Source of the DNA: Planctomycetota bacterium
GTDB taxonomy: Bacteria; Planctomycetota; Planctomycetia; Pirellulales; Pirellulaceae
Assembly: GCA_963205385.1 (NCBI GenBank)
Contig: CAUJKE010000048.1
Span: 1 to 40,418, forward strand
Direction of reading: 5' to 3'
Length of the DNA stretch: 40,418 bases
The position numbers and the translations under genes were made by a program. The notes beneath the pieces are model-generated. The model was given only the letters and a program-made list of their open reading frames with translations. It made no database searches and had not been told where the DNA came from. Positions 6,231-16,500 of the stretch are shown here, piece after piece (within the stretch, counting starts at the first letter, position 1; the number at the start of each line of letters is the position of its first letter).

Positions 6231-8654
6231 ATGCACGCGTGGCGTCAAATTACGTGGGGACTTTTTTCGCTGTTGCTGTTGGCGAGCGTCGCCGTCGCCC
6301 AGCCTCCTGCTCCCGATGGTCCGCCTGTCCCTGGCGACAACGGGCCCCCTGCCGTCCCGGCTCCGAAGGCTTTCGGCTTCGATTTTTCCTTGCCAGGCGA
6401 CCCAGGCGCGGGCCCTAAACTGTCGCTCAAGGCCAGTTTCGAGCTGCAAGAGGGAACTTCCCAAGGGCGATTGCACGTGACGGCGGAGCCGGCGCTTGGT
6501 TGGCACACGTTTTCCATCACCCAGGCCGACGGTGGACCGCAGCGGACCAAGCTGTTGCTCGCCCCTTCCACGAAGTTCAAAGTGACGGGGCCGTTTACCC
6601 CCAGCACAGCGCCGGAGGTGAAGCATTACGACTATTACGACGTTCCCATCGAAGAACATGCCGGCCTGGTGACGTGGACGGCGCCGATTGAGCTCGCGCC
6701 GGGCGTTGATCCGGCGTCGCTCGTCATCACGGTCGATGTCGACGCGCAGGTGTGCGAGCAGAGTTGCCTTCCGATCACCGAGCGACTCGAAGCCAAATTC
6801 AGCGGCGAGTATGCCGTGGCCGCAGCGACCGGCACATACACTTCCGAAACGGGAAATATCCGTTGGCAAGGATTTATCGAGCCGAAAGTCGCTTCGCCTG
6901 GAAGCACGGTGAAACTCACACTCACCGCCACGCCGGTCGAGCCATTTCATATCTATGCGCACGCTCCCACGGCGGTCGGCATTGAAGGCTTTTCGCCGAC
7001 GCTGATCTCGCTCAAGCCGCTGCCGGCCGGTTGGACGCCCAGTCCTCCCAAGACATCGTCCAAGGTTCAATCCAAGCCGCCAGCGATTCCCGGCGATAGC
7101 CCGCTGACGTACCACGCCGGCCCAGTCACGTGGACGATGGACATTGCCGTTCCCGAAGATGCCGAACCGGGGCAGACGCGCGTCGCCGGCATTGTGGGCT
7201 TTCAGGTTTGCACCGACCAAACGTGCGACTTGCCATCGGCTGCCGCGTTTGAGGTGACGGTTCCCGTCGCTGCTCAAGCGGTCGCCGGACAAGCGCCGGT
7301 CGCGTTCTCAACGGAGTCCTACTCCGCAGCCGCAAGTTTGGCGACGTCATTCGCGCCGCAAGTTGCTTCGATGCAAGCAAAAACGACCGCCGTCGCGCCG
7401 ACGGAACTGCTCATCGCCATTGGCCTGGGGCTGATCGGCGGTTTGATCTTGAACTTGATGCCCTGCGTGCTCCCTGTGATCGGGCTGAAGGTGCTCTCCT
7501 TGGCGGAACAGGCGGGGCAACAGCGGGCGCGGGTCTTGACGCTTAACGTGGTGTACTCATTGGGCATTTTGTCGGTCTTTATGGTGCTGGCGACGCTCGC
7601 CGTGTTCATCAACCTCAGTTGGGGCGAGCATTTCGGCGAAATGTGGTTTCAGGTGGTGGTGGCGAGCGTCGTGTTTGCCATGGCGCTGAGTTTTTTGGGG
7701 GTGTGGGAGATTCCACTTCCCGGCTTTGTCGGCGGCAGCAAGACCAGCGAGTTGCAACAGAAAGAAGGTTTGGCAGGCGCCTTTGCCAAAGGCATGCTCA
7801 CGACGGTGCTGAGCACGCCCTGCAGCGGTCCGTTGCTCGGCTCTGTCTTTGGCCTCACTCTGCATTACCCGCCGTTTGCGAAGTACGTGATCTTCGGCAG
7901 CGTCGGCTTGGGGATGGCGTCCCCTTATCTGTTGGTTGGCGCGTTCCCGGCGCTGGTCCGGTGGCTTCCCAAGCCGGGCGCGTGGATGGAAACGCTCAAG
8001 CAAGTGATGGGCTTTGTGCTGTTGGGAACGGTCGTGTACCTCATTTATCTCGTAAACTCGGATTATCGCATCGCGACGCTCTCGCTGCTGTTCGCCATTT
8101 GGTTTGCCTGTTGGTGGATTGGCCGCGTGCCGATTTACGAGGAGTTTAGCAAGCGCGCGACGGCTTGGATCGGCGGTTCGCTCACCGCGGCGGCCATCGG
8201 TTGGTTCGCATTCACCAACCTCGGCCCCCACACTTCCATCCTGCCGTGGAATAACTTTTCGCCGGCGGCGCTCAGCGAAGCACGCGCCCAAGGCAAGACG
8301 GTGATGATCGACTTCACCGCCCGGTGGTGTCCCACGTGCCACTTGAACTACGCGACGGCCATCGACACGCATGCGGTCAAGGAAATCGTGGAGCGCAATG
8401 GCGTCGTGCCGATGATCGCCGATTGGTCCGACCGGGGCGCGACGATCAAGAAGAAGCTGGAGGAACTCGAAAGCGCTTCCATTCCGCTGTTGGCCATCTA
8501 TCCGGCCGACGGCAGCCCGCCGATTGTGCTTCGCGACCTGGTCAACCAAAGCCAGGTGCTCGAGGCGCTCGAACAGGCCGGGCCTTCGATCGAGAAGCGC
8601 GCCGCGGGCTCGGTCGCCACCCTCCCCAACAGTGCGCACGCGGTCAGCCAGTGA
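6231..8654 (+). CDS. DsbD-like thiol:disulfide interchange membrane protein
   Basis: This 807-residue protein matches DsbD-type reductant conduits, which carry electrons from cytoplasmic thioredoxin across the membrane to periplasmic thiol proteins. The ATG at 6231 gives a signal peptide at once (LFSLLLLASVAVAQ) and is preceded by an AAGGGAAG site. Residues about 45-200 and 215-345 are two DsbD-N/corrector-like beta domains, each ending in a Cys pair (C175/C179 and C327/C332). About eight membrane helices follow from residue 390, with the two conserved membrane cysteines in LMPCVLP (C412) and TPCSGP (C531). The C-terminus is a thioredoxin domain with the active site CPTC (700-703). The doubled N-terminal domain is unusual compared with E. 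coli DsbD, which has one. Partners are not encoded nearby. Confidence 0.9.
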   Translation: MHAWRQITWGLFSLLLLASVAVAQPPAPDGPPVPGDNGPPAVPAPKAFGFDFSLPGDPGAGPKLSLKASFELQEGTSQGRLHVTAEPALGWHTFSITQADGGPQRTKLLLAPSTKFKVTGPFTPSTAPEVKHYDYYDVPIEEHAGLVTWTAPIELAPGVDPASLVITVDVDAQVCEQSCLPITERLEAKFSGEYAVAAATGTYTSETGNIRWQGFIEPKVASPGSTVKLTLTATPVEPFHIYAHAPTAVGIEGFSPTLISLKPLPAGWTPSPPKTSSKVQSKPPAIPGDSPLTYHAGPVTWTMDIAVPEDAEPGQTRVAGIVGFQVCTDQTCDLPSAAAFEVTVPVAAQAVAGQAPVAFSTESYSAAASLATSFAPQVASMQAKTTAVAPTELLIAIGLGLIGGLILNLMPCVLPVIGLKVLSLAEQAGQQRARVLTLNVVYSLGILSVFMVLATLAVFINLSWGEHFGEMWFQVVVASVVFAMALSFLGVWEIPLPGFVGGSKTSELQQKEGLAGAFAKGMLTTVLSTPCSGPLLGSVFGLTLHYPPFAKYVIFGSVGLGMASPYLLVGAFPALVRWLPKPGAWMETLKQVMGFVLLGTVVYLIYLVNSDYRIATLSLLFAIWFACWWIGRVPIYEEFSKRATAWIGGSLTAAAIGWFAFTNLGPHTSILPWNNFSPAALSEARAQGKTVMIDFTARWCPTCHLNYATAIDTHAVKEIVERNGVVPMIADWSDRGATIKKKLEELESASIPLLAIYPADGSPPIVLRDLVNQSQVLEALEQAGPSIEKRAAGSVATLPNSAHAVSQ

Positions 8655-8784
8655 CGTCGGGAATTTCGTAGGCGACATTGGCTGCGGGCGGCGCGCATCG
8701 GCTGCTGTTCCGAACGGGGGGATTTTATCGCCCCTAGTGCGCGGCCCTGAGAAATCTACAATGGCCATGCGTAGGGGGCGCGGA

Positions 8785-9273
8785 ATGATGGCGGGTGAAT
8801 TAACGCATTTTGACGATCAAGGCGCGAGCCGCATGGTCGATGTAGGTCAGAAGCCGGCCTCGGAACGCGTCGCCCGAGCGAGCGGTCAGATGACGATGTC
8901 GCCCGCCACGCTGAAATTGATCGTCGACAAACAAGCCGCCAAGGGGGATGTGCTCGAAGTCGCCCGCCTGGCCGGCATCATGGGGGCGAAGCGAACCGGC
9001 GATTTAATCCCGCTCTGTCACCCGCTGGGACTAGACGCGGTGAGTATTTCTTTTCGCGTGGAAGGGAGCACTTCCTTGCGGATCGAGGCGACGGCCAAAA
9101 CGTTTGGCAAGACGGGTGTCGAAATGGAAGCGTTGACTGCCGTAAGTATCGCGGCATTAACCGTTTACGACATGATCAAGGCGGTCGATCGCGAGGTCGT
9201 GATTGAGCGGATTGCCTTAGAGGAAAAATGGGGCGGCAAGAGCGGCCACTTTCGCCGGCCCACCGCATCGTAG
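8785..9273 (+). CDS. moaC: Cyclic pyranopterin monophosphate synthase MoaC
   Basis: This 162-residue enzyme of molybdenum cofactor biosynthesis converts the MoaA product to cyclic pyranopterin monophosphate. The whole family signature is present: AGIMGAKRTGDLIPLCHPL, GKTGVEMEALTAVSIAAL, YDMIKAVDR and a C-terminal WGGKSGHF. The catalytic Lys and Asp-bearing segments are intact. Four in-frame ATGs are possible (8761, 8767, 8785, 8788). I chose 8785 because an AGGGGG site at 8772-8777 lies 7 bases upstream and the length then fits MoaC; 8788 is equally compatible. No other moa, moe or mob gene is in the window, so the pathway must be scattered. Confidence 0.95.
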   Translation: MMAGELTHFDDQGASRMVDVGQKPASERVARASGQMTMSPATLKLIVDKQAAKGDVLEVARLAGIMGAKRTGDLIPLCHPLGLDAVSISFRVEGSTSLRIEATAKTFGKTGVEMEALTAVSIAALTVYDMIKAVDREVVIERIALEEKWGGKSGHFRRPTAS

Positions 9274-9347
9274 CCCCAGGACTTGCCTGCAACTTGACGT
9301 TAACTCCCGGCCGTAACTGCGGTTTTGAGCATGAAGGCATAGATTGC

Positions 9348-10382
9348 ATGACGCGCGACCTGGTCAAAAGGACGACTCCCGTGGCTGCTGCTGTTACCGC
9401 CCCCATTCCCCCCCATTCGCTGCAAGCGTTGTACGCCCCCATCGCTGCTGATCTCGCGGCGGTAGAGGACGTGCTCAAGAGCGAGATGCGCAGCGATTTT
9501 CCGTACGTGGACGAGCTGGTTCGTTACGGCAATCTGCTCGGGGGGAAGCGTTTGCGGCCGGCATTGCTACTGTTGGCGGCCAAGGCGGTGGGGGAGGTGA
9601 AACTGGCCCATCACGTGCTTGGCGCGGTGGTGGAAATGATTCATACGGCCACCCTCGTGCATGACGACGTCATCGACGAGGCCAACACCCGCCGCCACCT
9701 CGCCACGGTCAACGCCCGATGGGACAACCAGGCCAGCGTCTTGTTAGGGGACTTCCTCTTCACCCATGCGTTTTACCTCTCGAGCACGCTCGAAACGGTC
9801 TTCGCGTGCCGCACGATCGGCCGCGCCACGAACATCGTCTGCGAAGGAGAGCTTCGTCAAAAAGGAAATCGCGGGAACTTCAATCTCGACGAGGCGGAGT
9901 ATACGGCCATCATCGAAGCCAAAACCGCCGAACTCACCGCTTGTAGCGCGTTGTTGGGCGCACACTATGCCGGGGCCGACGACGAGTTGGTGGAGCGGTT
10001 CGCGCTCTACGGGCGGCATCTGGGGATCGCTTTTCAAATCGCGGATGACCTGCTCGACGTGCTGGGGAGCGAAGTCGTAACCGGCAAATCGCTGGGAACC
10101 GACCTTGATCAGCAGAAGCCCACGCTGCCGATCATTCGCCTTTTGGAACGCACGCCCAGCGACAAGCGCGAGGCTATCTTGACGATTCTGAACGCCGACG
10201 GGATCGATCGCCGCGAATCCCTCGCCCCTTGGCTGACGCGCTGCGATGCGATCGACTATACGCGCCAGCGGGCCAACGCCCATGCAAGCCGCGCGTTGCA
10301 GCAACTCGACGGCCTGCCCAGCAGCCCCGCGCTGCAGGTGCTGCGCCGCTTGACGGACTTCGTCGTGCTCCGTGCGAATTGA
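9348..10382 (+). CDS. Long-chain polyprenyl diphosphate synthase
   Basis: This 344-residue trans-prenyltransferase elongates an allylic diphosphate with isopentenyl diphosphate to make the isoprenoid tail of quinones. It carries both Asp-rich Mg-diphosphate motifs, LVHDDVIDEA after the GGKRLRPALLLL helix and QIADDLLDVLG near residue 230, plus the substrate segment GDFLFTHAF. It resembles octaprenyl/heptaprenyl synthases (IspB/HepT) more than FPP synthase, judging by small residues before the first motif and the LRQKG segment; the exact chain length cannot be read. The ATG at 9348 is the first start that avoids a long, unlikely N-terminal tail. The gap to moaC is 74 bp. A 3' neighbour converges from the other strand. 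Confidence 0.9.
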   Translation: MTRDLVKRTTPVAAAVTAPIPPHSLQALYAPIAADLAAVEDVLKSEMRSDFPYVDELVRYGNLLGGKRLRPALLLLAAKAVGEVKLAHHVLGAVVEMIHTATLVHDDVIDEANTRRHLATVNARWDNQASVLLGDFLFTHAFYLSSTLETVFACRTIGRATNIVCEGELRQKGNRGNFNLDEAEYTAIIEAKTAELTACSALLGAHYAGADDELVERFALYGRHLGIAFQIADDLLDVLGSEVVTGKSLGTDLDQQKPTLPIIRLLERTPSDKREAILTILNADGIDRRESLAPWLTRCDAIDYTRQRANAHASRALQQLDGLPSSPALQVLRRLTDFVVLRAN

Positions 10383-10465
10383 TTGAGCGAATTGATCGAG
10401 CGCCCTAAATGAGCGCCCGGCTTTACGGCTCATGCTCCCGCCGCACTTTTCCCGTCCTGTGTGGG

Positions 10466-10490
10466 CGAAGCGCGCATCCATGCGCATTCG
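10466..10490. terminator. Possible hairpin between convergent genes
   Basis: The segment folds with GCGC-ATCCAT-GCGC as the inner stem and CGAA pairing with TTCG outside it, with a small internal mismatch. It lies in the 139-bp gap between the polyprenyl synthase and the 3' end of the giant gene. Two direct copies of GAGCGCCC lie just upstream. There is no T-run, so termination is a guess from position. Confidence 0.35.
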
Positions 10491-10521
10491 CAGGTGATTT
10501 TCCGCAGACTGTTGCGACGGA

Positions 10522-13500
10522 CTAATATCGGCGGATTTCGTTGGGGGCTTTTGCTTCGGAGCTGATGCGGAGGCGGTCGTTGGCGAAGAGGAGGTACCAG
10601 TCGTCACCCCGTTCGCCGTGCAGGACGTCGCCGGCGATGTCGTCTTCGCCGAAGAGGCTTTCCAACGCGGTGACGGCGTCTTCTTGTTGCGCGGTGCGCC
10701 ACAGCATCCAGAGGTCTTGCAGGTCGTCGTCGGTGGTGTCCTCAAGCAGGTCGCCGCCGTAGAGAAGGTCGTCGTCGTTGCCGCCGTAGAGCGAATCGAG
10801 GCCACTGCCGCCGATGAGGATGTCGGCGCCGTTGCGGCCGTAGAGCAAGTCCGCGCCTCCTTCGCCTAATAGGAGATCATCGCCGTAGCCGCCATCGAGC
10901 CGATCGCTCCCCTCGCCGCCGCGCAACAGGTCGTTGCCGTTGCCGCCGGTGAGCGTATCGTTTGCCGGTCCGCCGTAGAGGATGTCATTGCCATTGTCGC
11001 CGGCGATGATGTCGCGGCCAGGGTTGCTCCCGAGGCGAATGGGGAGTTCGACCATCTCCGCGCCGCCGTTGAAGGAGAACGTGAACATTTCACCGTTGAT
11101 GAAATCGATCATGTGGTCGCCGAAAGCGTAATCGTCGCCGGCGCCGCCGGTGAGACGATCGTTGCCGCTGCCGCCAAGGAGGATGTCGTTGCCGTTGCCG
11201 CCGAGGATGCGGTCGTTGTCGTCGCCGCCATCGAGGATGTCGTCGCTCGTACCACCGGCGAGGTAATCATTGCCTGTGCCGCCGTAGAATTCGACCGGGA
11301 AACGGACGCCGCTGGTGGTGATGGTATCACTGCCGGCGTTGCCGAAAATGACCATCCGGCCGCCAGGCCACTCTTTGGGAAGCGGCGTGCCATTGAAGCG
11401 GATGGAACCATCGCCGCTGACGATGATGCGATCGCTCCGTTCCGAACCGCCGACGTAGAGCACGTCGTCAATGACCACCTGCCGAGCGACCGTGACCTCG
11501 GCCAGGTTGATGGTCGTGGCAAGCGAACTCGGCTTGGGCGGAGTCGTAAATTCATCCTGCACGGTCAGCGTCGGTTGATAGGTTTGACCCACTTCCGTGT
11601 AAACGTGTGTAAACGACAGCGGTTGTCCTTCTTCCGACGCCGTCATGACAACAGTTGGCGAGCCATCGCCGAAATTGACCGTGAAGCGGAACGGCGCGTC
11701 GAGATGATCCAGGGCCGGGTCGGTGGTCGAGACAACGAACGTCACTTCGAGGCCAGGAACGACCGTCAAATCAGTCGTGACGCCACCCAGAGACTGTCCG
11801 TTGACCAGCACGTCGTCTTGCTGAGGGATCGGCGGGGCGTTGTTGACGGTGATGGCGAGCGTGTTCGCGGCGTATGTGCCATCTTCATCGGTAGCCGAAG
11901 CGGAGATCGTGTAGTTGTTCGGTCCGTTGTCGTAGACGTGCGACACGCTCGCGGGGTTGCCTGCGACCGTTTCGATCCCGGAGCCATCGCCCCAGTTGAT
12001 CGCCCACGAACTGATGGTGTCGGCGCCGGGGTCGGATGAGTTCAGCGTCAGCACATAGGGGCTTCCTTCGAGCACCGTCGGCGGTCCCGAGATCGTCAGC
12101 GTCGGCGCGACGTTGAGAACGGAGTAGGTGAACGTGGTCGTGGTGGAGATATTCGCCAAATCGGTGGCGGTGATCGTTACGGTAAACGGACCCGCGTCGC
12201 CATCGGTTGTGAGGAGCGACCAGTTCCACGTGCCGGAGTTCGTGCCGGTCTGCGTAACCTGGCCGACGGAAGCGGTGATCGTGACGACGTCGCCGGAGTC
12301 CGGATCGCTGAACGTTCCGGAGTTGGTGGCCGTCGATCCTTCGTTGACCGTGACGTGCGCGGCGGTCGGCGGAGCGAGCACCGGCGGGCTTGCTTCGCCC
12401 ACAATCGTGACGCTGACCGTGGCGTCGAGCGGAGTCGTCGGGCGGCCATGCACGTCGAGTTCGCGATAGCCGGCGAAACCGTTTTCTTGATTAGTGAAGA
12501 CGAACTGCACTTGCGCCACGCCGGTTGCTAACATGCCGGCGCTCGGCAAAATGGTGACCAGGCCGCTCGGCGGCGGGTTGGGGTTCTCGGCGACGTTGAC
12601 GAGGTCGATGAAGACGCCGGGATTGCTCACCGTGGAATAGCGCACCGTATAGTTTTGGCGATCGCGGCCGCCATCGCGCCAACCGGAGAACGTCTCAATC
12701 GCCGAGAGGTCGTAACCATCCGGGCTTGCGGCCAGGTCGAGCGCGTAGGTGAGCGTGGTGTTGTTGGCAATCGAGACGGCGAAGGGCACCCAACCGTTGT
12801 TCGGCGCCGGCGTGCCGGCAGGTCCGAACAGGCCATCGGTGAGCAGGGCCGGATTGCTGGATGTGCCTTCCTGGCCGCCGAGCGCAGTTCCCGTAACCGT
12901 AGCGATGCGCCCCGCGAGCAAGTCGGCGCTGGCCACGCCGAACGCTCCACTTGAAGAAGCCGGGTTGACGACCGGCGTGCCGATCGGCGGCGGGACCGCG
13001 CCTGTCAAGGCGTAGGTAAACGTATCGACGGCCGTTTGGCCTGCGTTCAGTCTGTCAAACGCGCCGTTGGGATTGTATTGCGGCACACCATTGGCGTTGA
13101 GCACGACAATCGCCCCCGAGGGCAATGTGATCGCTGAACCGGCTGGAAAGCCGTTGACGGTCGCCACTGAAAGCGCGTCGCCATCGGGATCGGAGTCGTT
13201 GGTTAGCACGTTAGCAAGCGCCGTCGATCCGGCCGATTCGTTGACCGAACCGGCGTTGTCATCAACCGCGGTCGGCGGATCATTAACCCCGTTGACGGCG
13301 ATAGAGACGGTGGCCGTATCGGTCGCGGGGCTGGGGATTCCTTGGATATCGATTTCACGATAGCCAACATAGCCGTTTTGCTGCGCGCCCATCACGAACC
13401 GCACCCGCGCGACGCCGCGGGCGAGGATCGCGCCGGACGGGGCCGCGATCTCAACATGGCCGCTGTTATCGTTCGGCGTGTAGGCGACGACCGTGGCCAG

Positions 13501-16500
13501 CGAAATGAACACGTTGGGTTCGCTGGCGGTGGCGAATTGAACCGTGTAATTCTGGTTCACACGGCCATTATCTTGCCAGCCAGTGAACGTGTTGATGCGC
13601 GCGATATCGTAACCGGACGGACTCGCCGACAGGTCCAGGTTATAGGTCAAGATCGTGCCGGTTCGGAGCGCCACGTTCTGGGAACCATCGATCGAGTCAG
13701 GCGTGCCGAACTGACTGTTGGTGAGCACGGCCGGATTGCCGGACGTTCCCTCCATCCCATCGATCGCGGTTCCAGTCACGGCGGCCGTCAAGCCCGTCAA
13801 GAGATCGGTCGACGAGACCGCGAACGCGCCCGGTGAAGCGGCGCCGGTGGTAATGGGCGCGCCGATGTTGCCGGAGTTGTTAATGGTATAGGTGAAGGTA
13901 TCCACCGCTTGCGCGCCGGCCGGCAGCGCGCGGAGCGCGGCGGAATCAATAGGGAAGTAGCGGAAGCTGCCATCGGGATTGAGCGCGACGGAAGCCCCTT
14001 GCGCGGTGACGCGCTGATAGGTCGTAATTTGCAACGAGCCGCCGATATCGTTCGCGAGCACGCCGTTGGCGGCGGAGACAAACAGCGTCGGGTTCTTATC
14101 GGTCTCGTAGCTAGCATTAGGAAGGCCGCCGGCGGGATCATCCACGGCGTCCAGGGGTTGCACGAACAAGATGGCGACATCGTTGCCGCCGAGCGCGCCG
14201 GTGGCGGTGTCATAGTTGTAGTAGATGACGGCGGGGCGTCCATCGAAGTCAAACATCTGCCCGTTGGGGAGACCGAAGAACGAGCCGGTGGTGGTTCCGC
14301 CGCTAACGTTTTCCACAACCACGAGCACCGCCGGTGGCGTAACCCCAGCCCTGATTTCACCCGTACCAATCGCCGCGTCCGGCGCGATGGCAACGTTGCC
14401 ATTGACAACAAGTTTATCGCTGCCACCGGTGGTGATGTCGATGGTGGAAATGCTATTGGGGAGCAAGTTGAGTGAGCCAACTGTCAGCGTGCCAGCGATC
14501 GGCGCGCCGGCGGGCACATTCAGAGACGTCGGCAAGCCAAAATCGCCAAGAGCACCGTTTTGGTAACCAGCTCCAGCGGAGAGGACGCCCAGCGCGTTCA
14601 CCGTAACCGCGCCGCTAATCGTGCCCGTCCCACCCACGAACCCGCCTTGTACGTTCACATCCCCCGGCCCAGTGGCCGAACCGTTGGGATTGGTGACGAA
14701 CAGACTTCCGCTGTTGACCGTCGTGCCGCCGGGATAGGCGTTGCCGCCATTGGCGAGGATCAGCGAGCCGCTGCCATTCTTGGTTAGGGAGTTGTTCGTG
14801 TTGAAGTATTGCACGTTGTGGCGAAGGAACGTGGCATCGCCGGGGTCCGCGACGGGTGAGACGTAATCGTTTCCGTCGAGACTGGCACTGCCATTTACAT
14901 TGAACCCAAAGCCCTTCGTATTTGCCCAGCCAACCGACCCTCCCTGGTTTCCCGAAGGTCCAGCGCCGCCGTTACCATTGACAAAACGGATTTCCAGATC
15001 GTGCCAACCGGGCGTCAAATTCAGGACGCCGGTGGTGGCGACGGCATTCCACTGGGTATGCTGCATCACGACCGCTCCATCGATCAAGATGAGGGCGGCG
15101 TCGTCGAGCATTTTTCCGAAGGAGAACACGCCATCGGCATCGAAGATTTGTCCGGTGTAGACAATCGCTTCGTTGTCGCCGATGACCGTCCAAGGCCCGC
15201 CATTGGATTCGCCGGCGCGCACGCTCGAGTAAGGTGTGGGGCCGGCGACGACCGTACCAACGGAAGTTGCAGTAGTGAGCAGAAATCCATTGCCGGCATT
15301 GGCAGTTGGCAATTGATAGATCGTTTCTAGCAAGCCCGGCGTGCCGATGGATGCGACGTTTTGCGAGGTGAAGATGCGGCCTTGAATTTCCACCGCGCCT
15401 GCCCCTGTCACCGTCAGATGCGAGATCATCAAATCGATTTCGCCCTGGATTGTAAGCTGGCCGGCATCGGCGCCGATCGTCAGGCTGGTGCCGCCGTATA
15501 TGGTGGTGGCGATATTGCCGGCGACCGTGTTGTTGCCACCGAGATTACGCAGCGCGCCCAGGCCGCCTACGCCATCGCCGCTGATGGTGAGTGATTCCGA
15601 GGCGGGAATGGTAATATCGCCCAAAAGGCCGAGCGTTCCGCCGGCCAGAACCGTTGTGCCGGCGATGGTTTGACCAAGGGCATTGCTATTGGCGGCAATT
15701 AGCGTTCCCGCGTTGATCGTGGTCTCGCCGTTGTAACTGTTGCTCCCCGTGAGCGTGACGGAACCGGTTCCCAGCTTGGTGACGGCATTGGTGGGAAAGA
15801 CGCCTGCGGCGATAGGGATGCTGAAGCCGTATTTGTTCGCGAGGTAGCCTTCGACGGCCAGGCGTTCGGTTTCCGACAGCACCCGGTTGTACATGATCAA
15901 CTCGGAGACTTCGGCGGTCGAAGCTTCGTTCAAGCCGTTCCAGGCGCCTAATGAAAGCCCGTCGGGGACGTTGTTATTGAACGAGTCGCCGGTGCCGCGG
16001 CTATCGTTGGTCGCCAGCACGCCGTCGCGATACCAGTCGCCGGCCGGATTGTTGGCATCGCCGAACACGTTCATCAGGTTCTCGTGGAGATGCCAGTTCT
16101 CGTCGCCGCTGAAACCAACTGGGGCGGGATCATTCGAGCCCCAGCCGTCGTAGTGACCGTTGCGATTCGTGCTGCCGCCATGAAAGCCAAACAACCAGTT
16201 GTGTCCGGTGCGGGCGGCAATGACGCGCCCCCGAGTGTTGCCGGAATAACGGGCGACGGTGATCAGCGTGAATTCGCCGTTGCCGTCGATAAACGTGCGC
16301 GGGTTGAAGGCGGCATTCAAGCGGAGGGCGTCGTTGCCGTCGAAATTCACGGCCGGTTCGCCATGCGTGCTGCTAACCACATAGTTCGGATCGCCCAGGA
16401 CGTCGTTGAAGTTTCGCCCCTTGCCTGACTTATCGACCCAGTTACTGACGAGCGCGCCGTTGGCGGTGGCGGTTCCATTGCCGTTGATGTCGGTGGCGTC

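Noticed and set aside
6021..7292. 423-codon minus-strand open frame
   Set aside because: It is antisense to the DsbD-like gene, has a very Arg/Gly-rich composition and no recognisable motif.
7557..8768. 403-codon minus-strand open frame
   Set aside because: It is fully antisense to the DsbD-like gene, with low-complexity Arg/His/Gln composition.
10742..11350. Periodic DNA repeats considered as a CRISPR or satellite
   Set aside because: The periodicity comes from the GGxGxDxL protein repeat read in frame. There are no identical repeats with unique spacers.
11113..12039. 308-codon plus-strand frame over the giant gene
   Set aside because: It mirrors the Asp/Gly repeats of the RTX block and is Val/Ala/Asp-rich on the opposite strand. 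It has no start signals.
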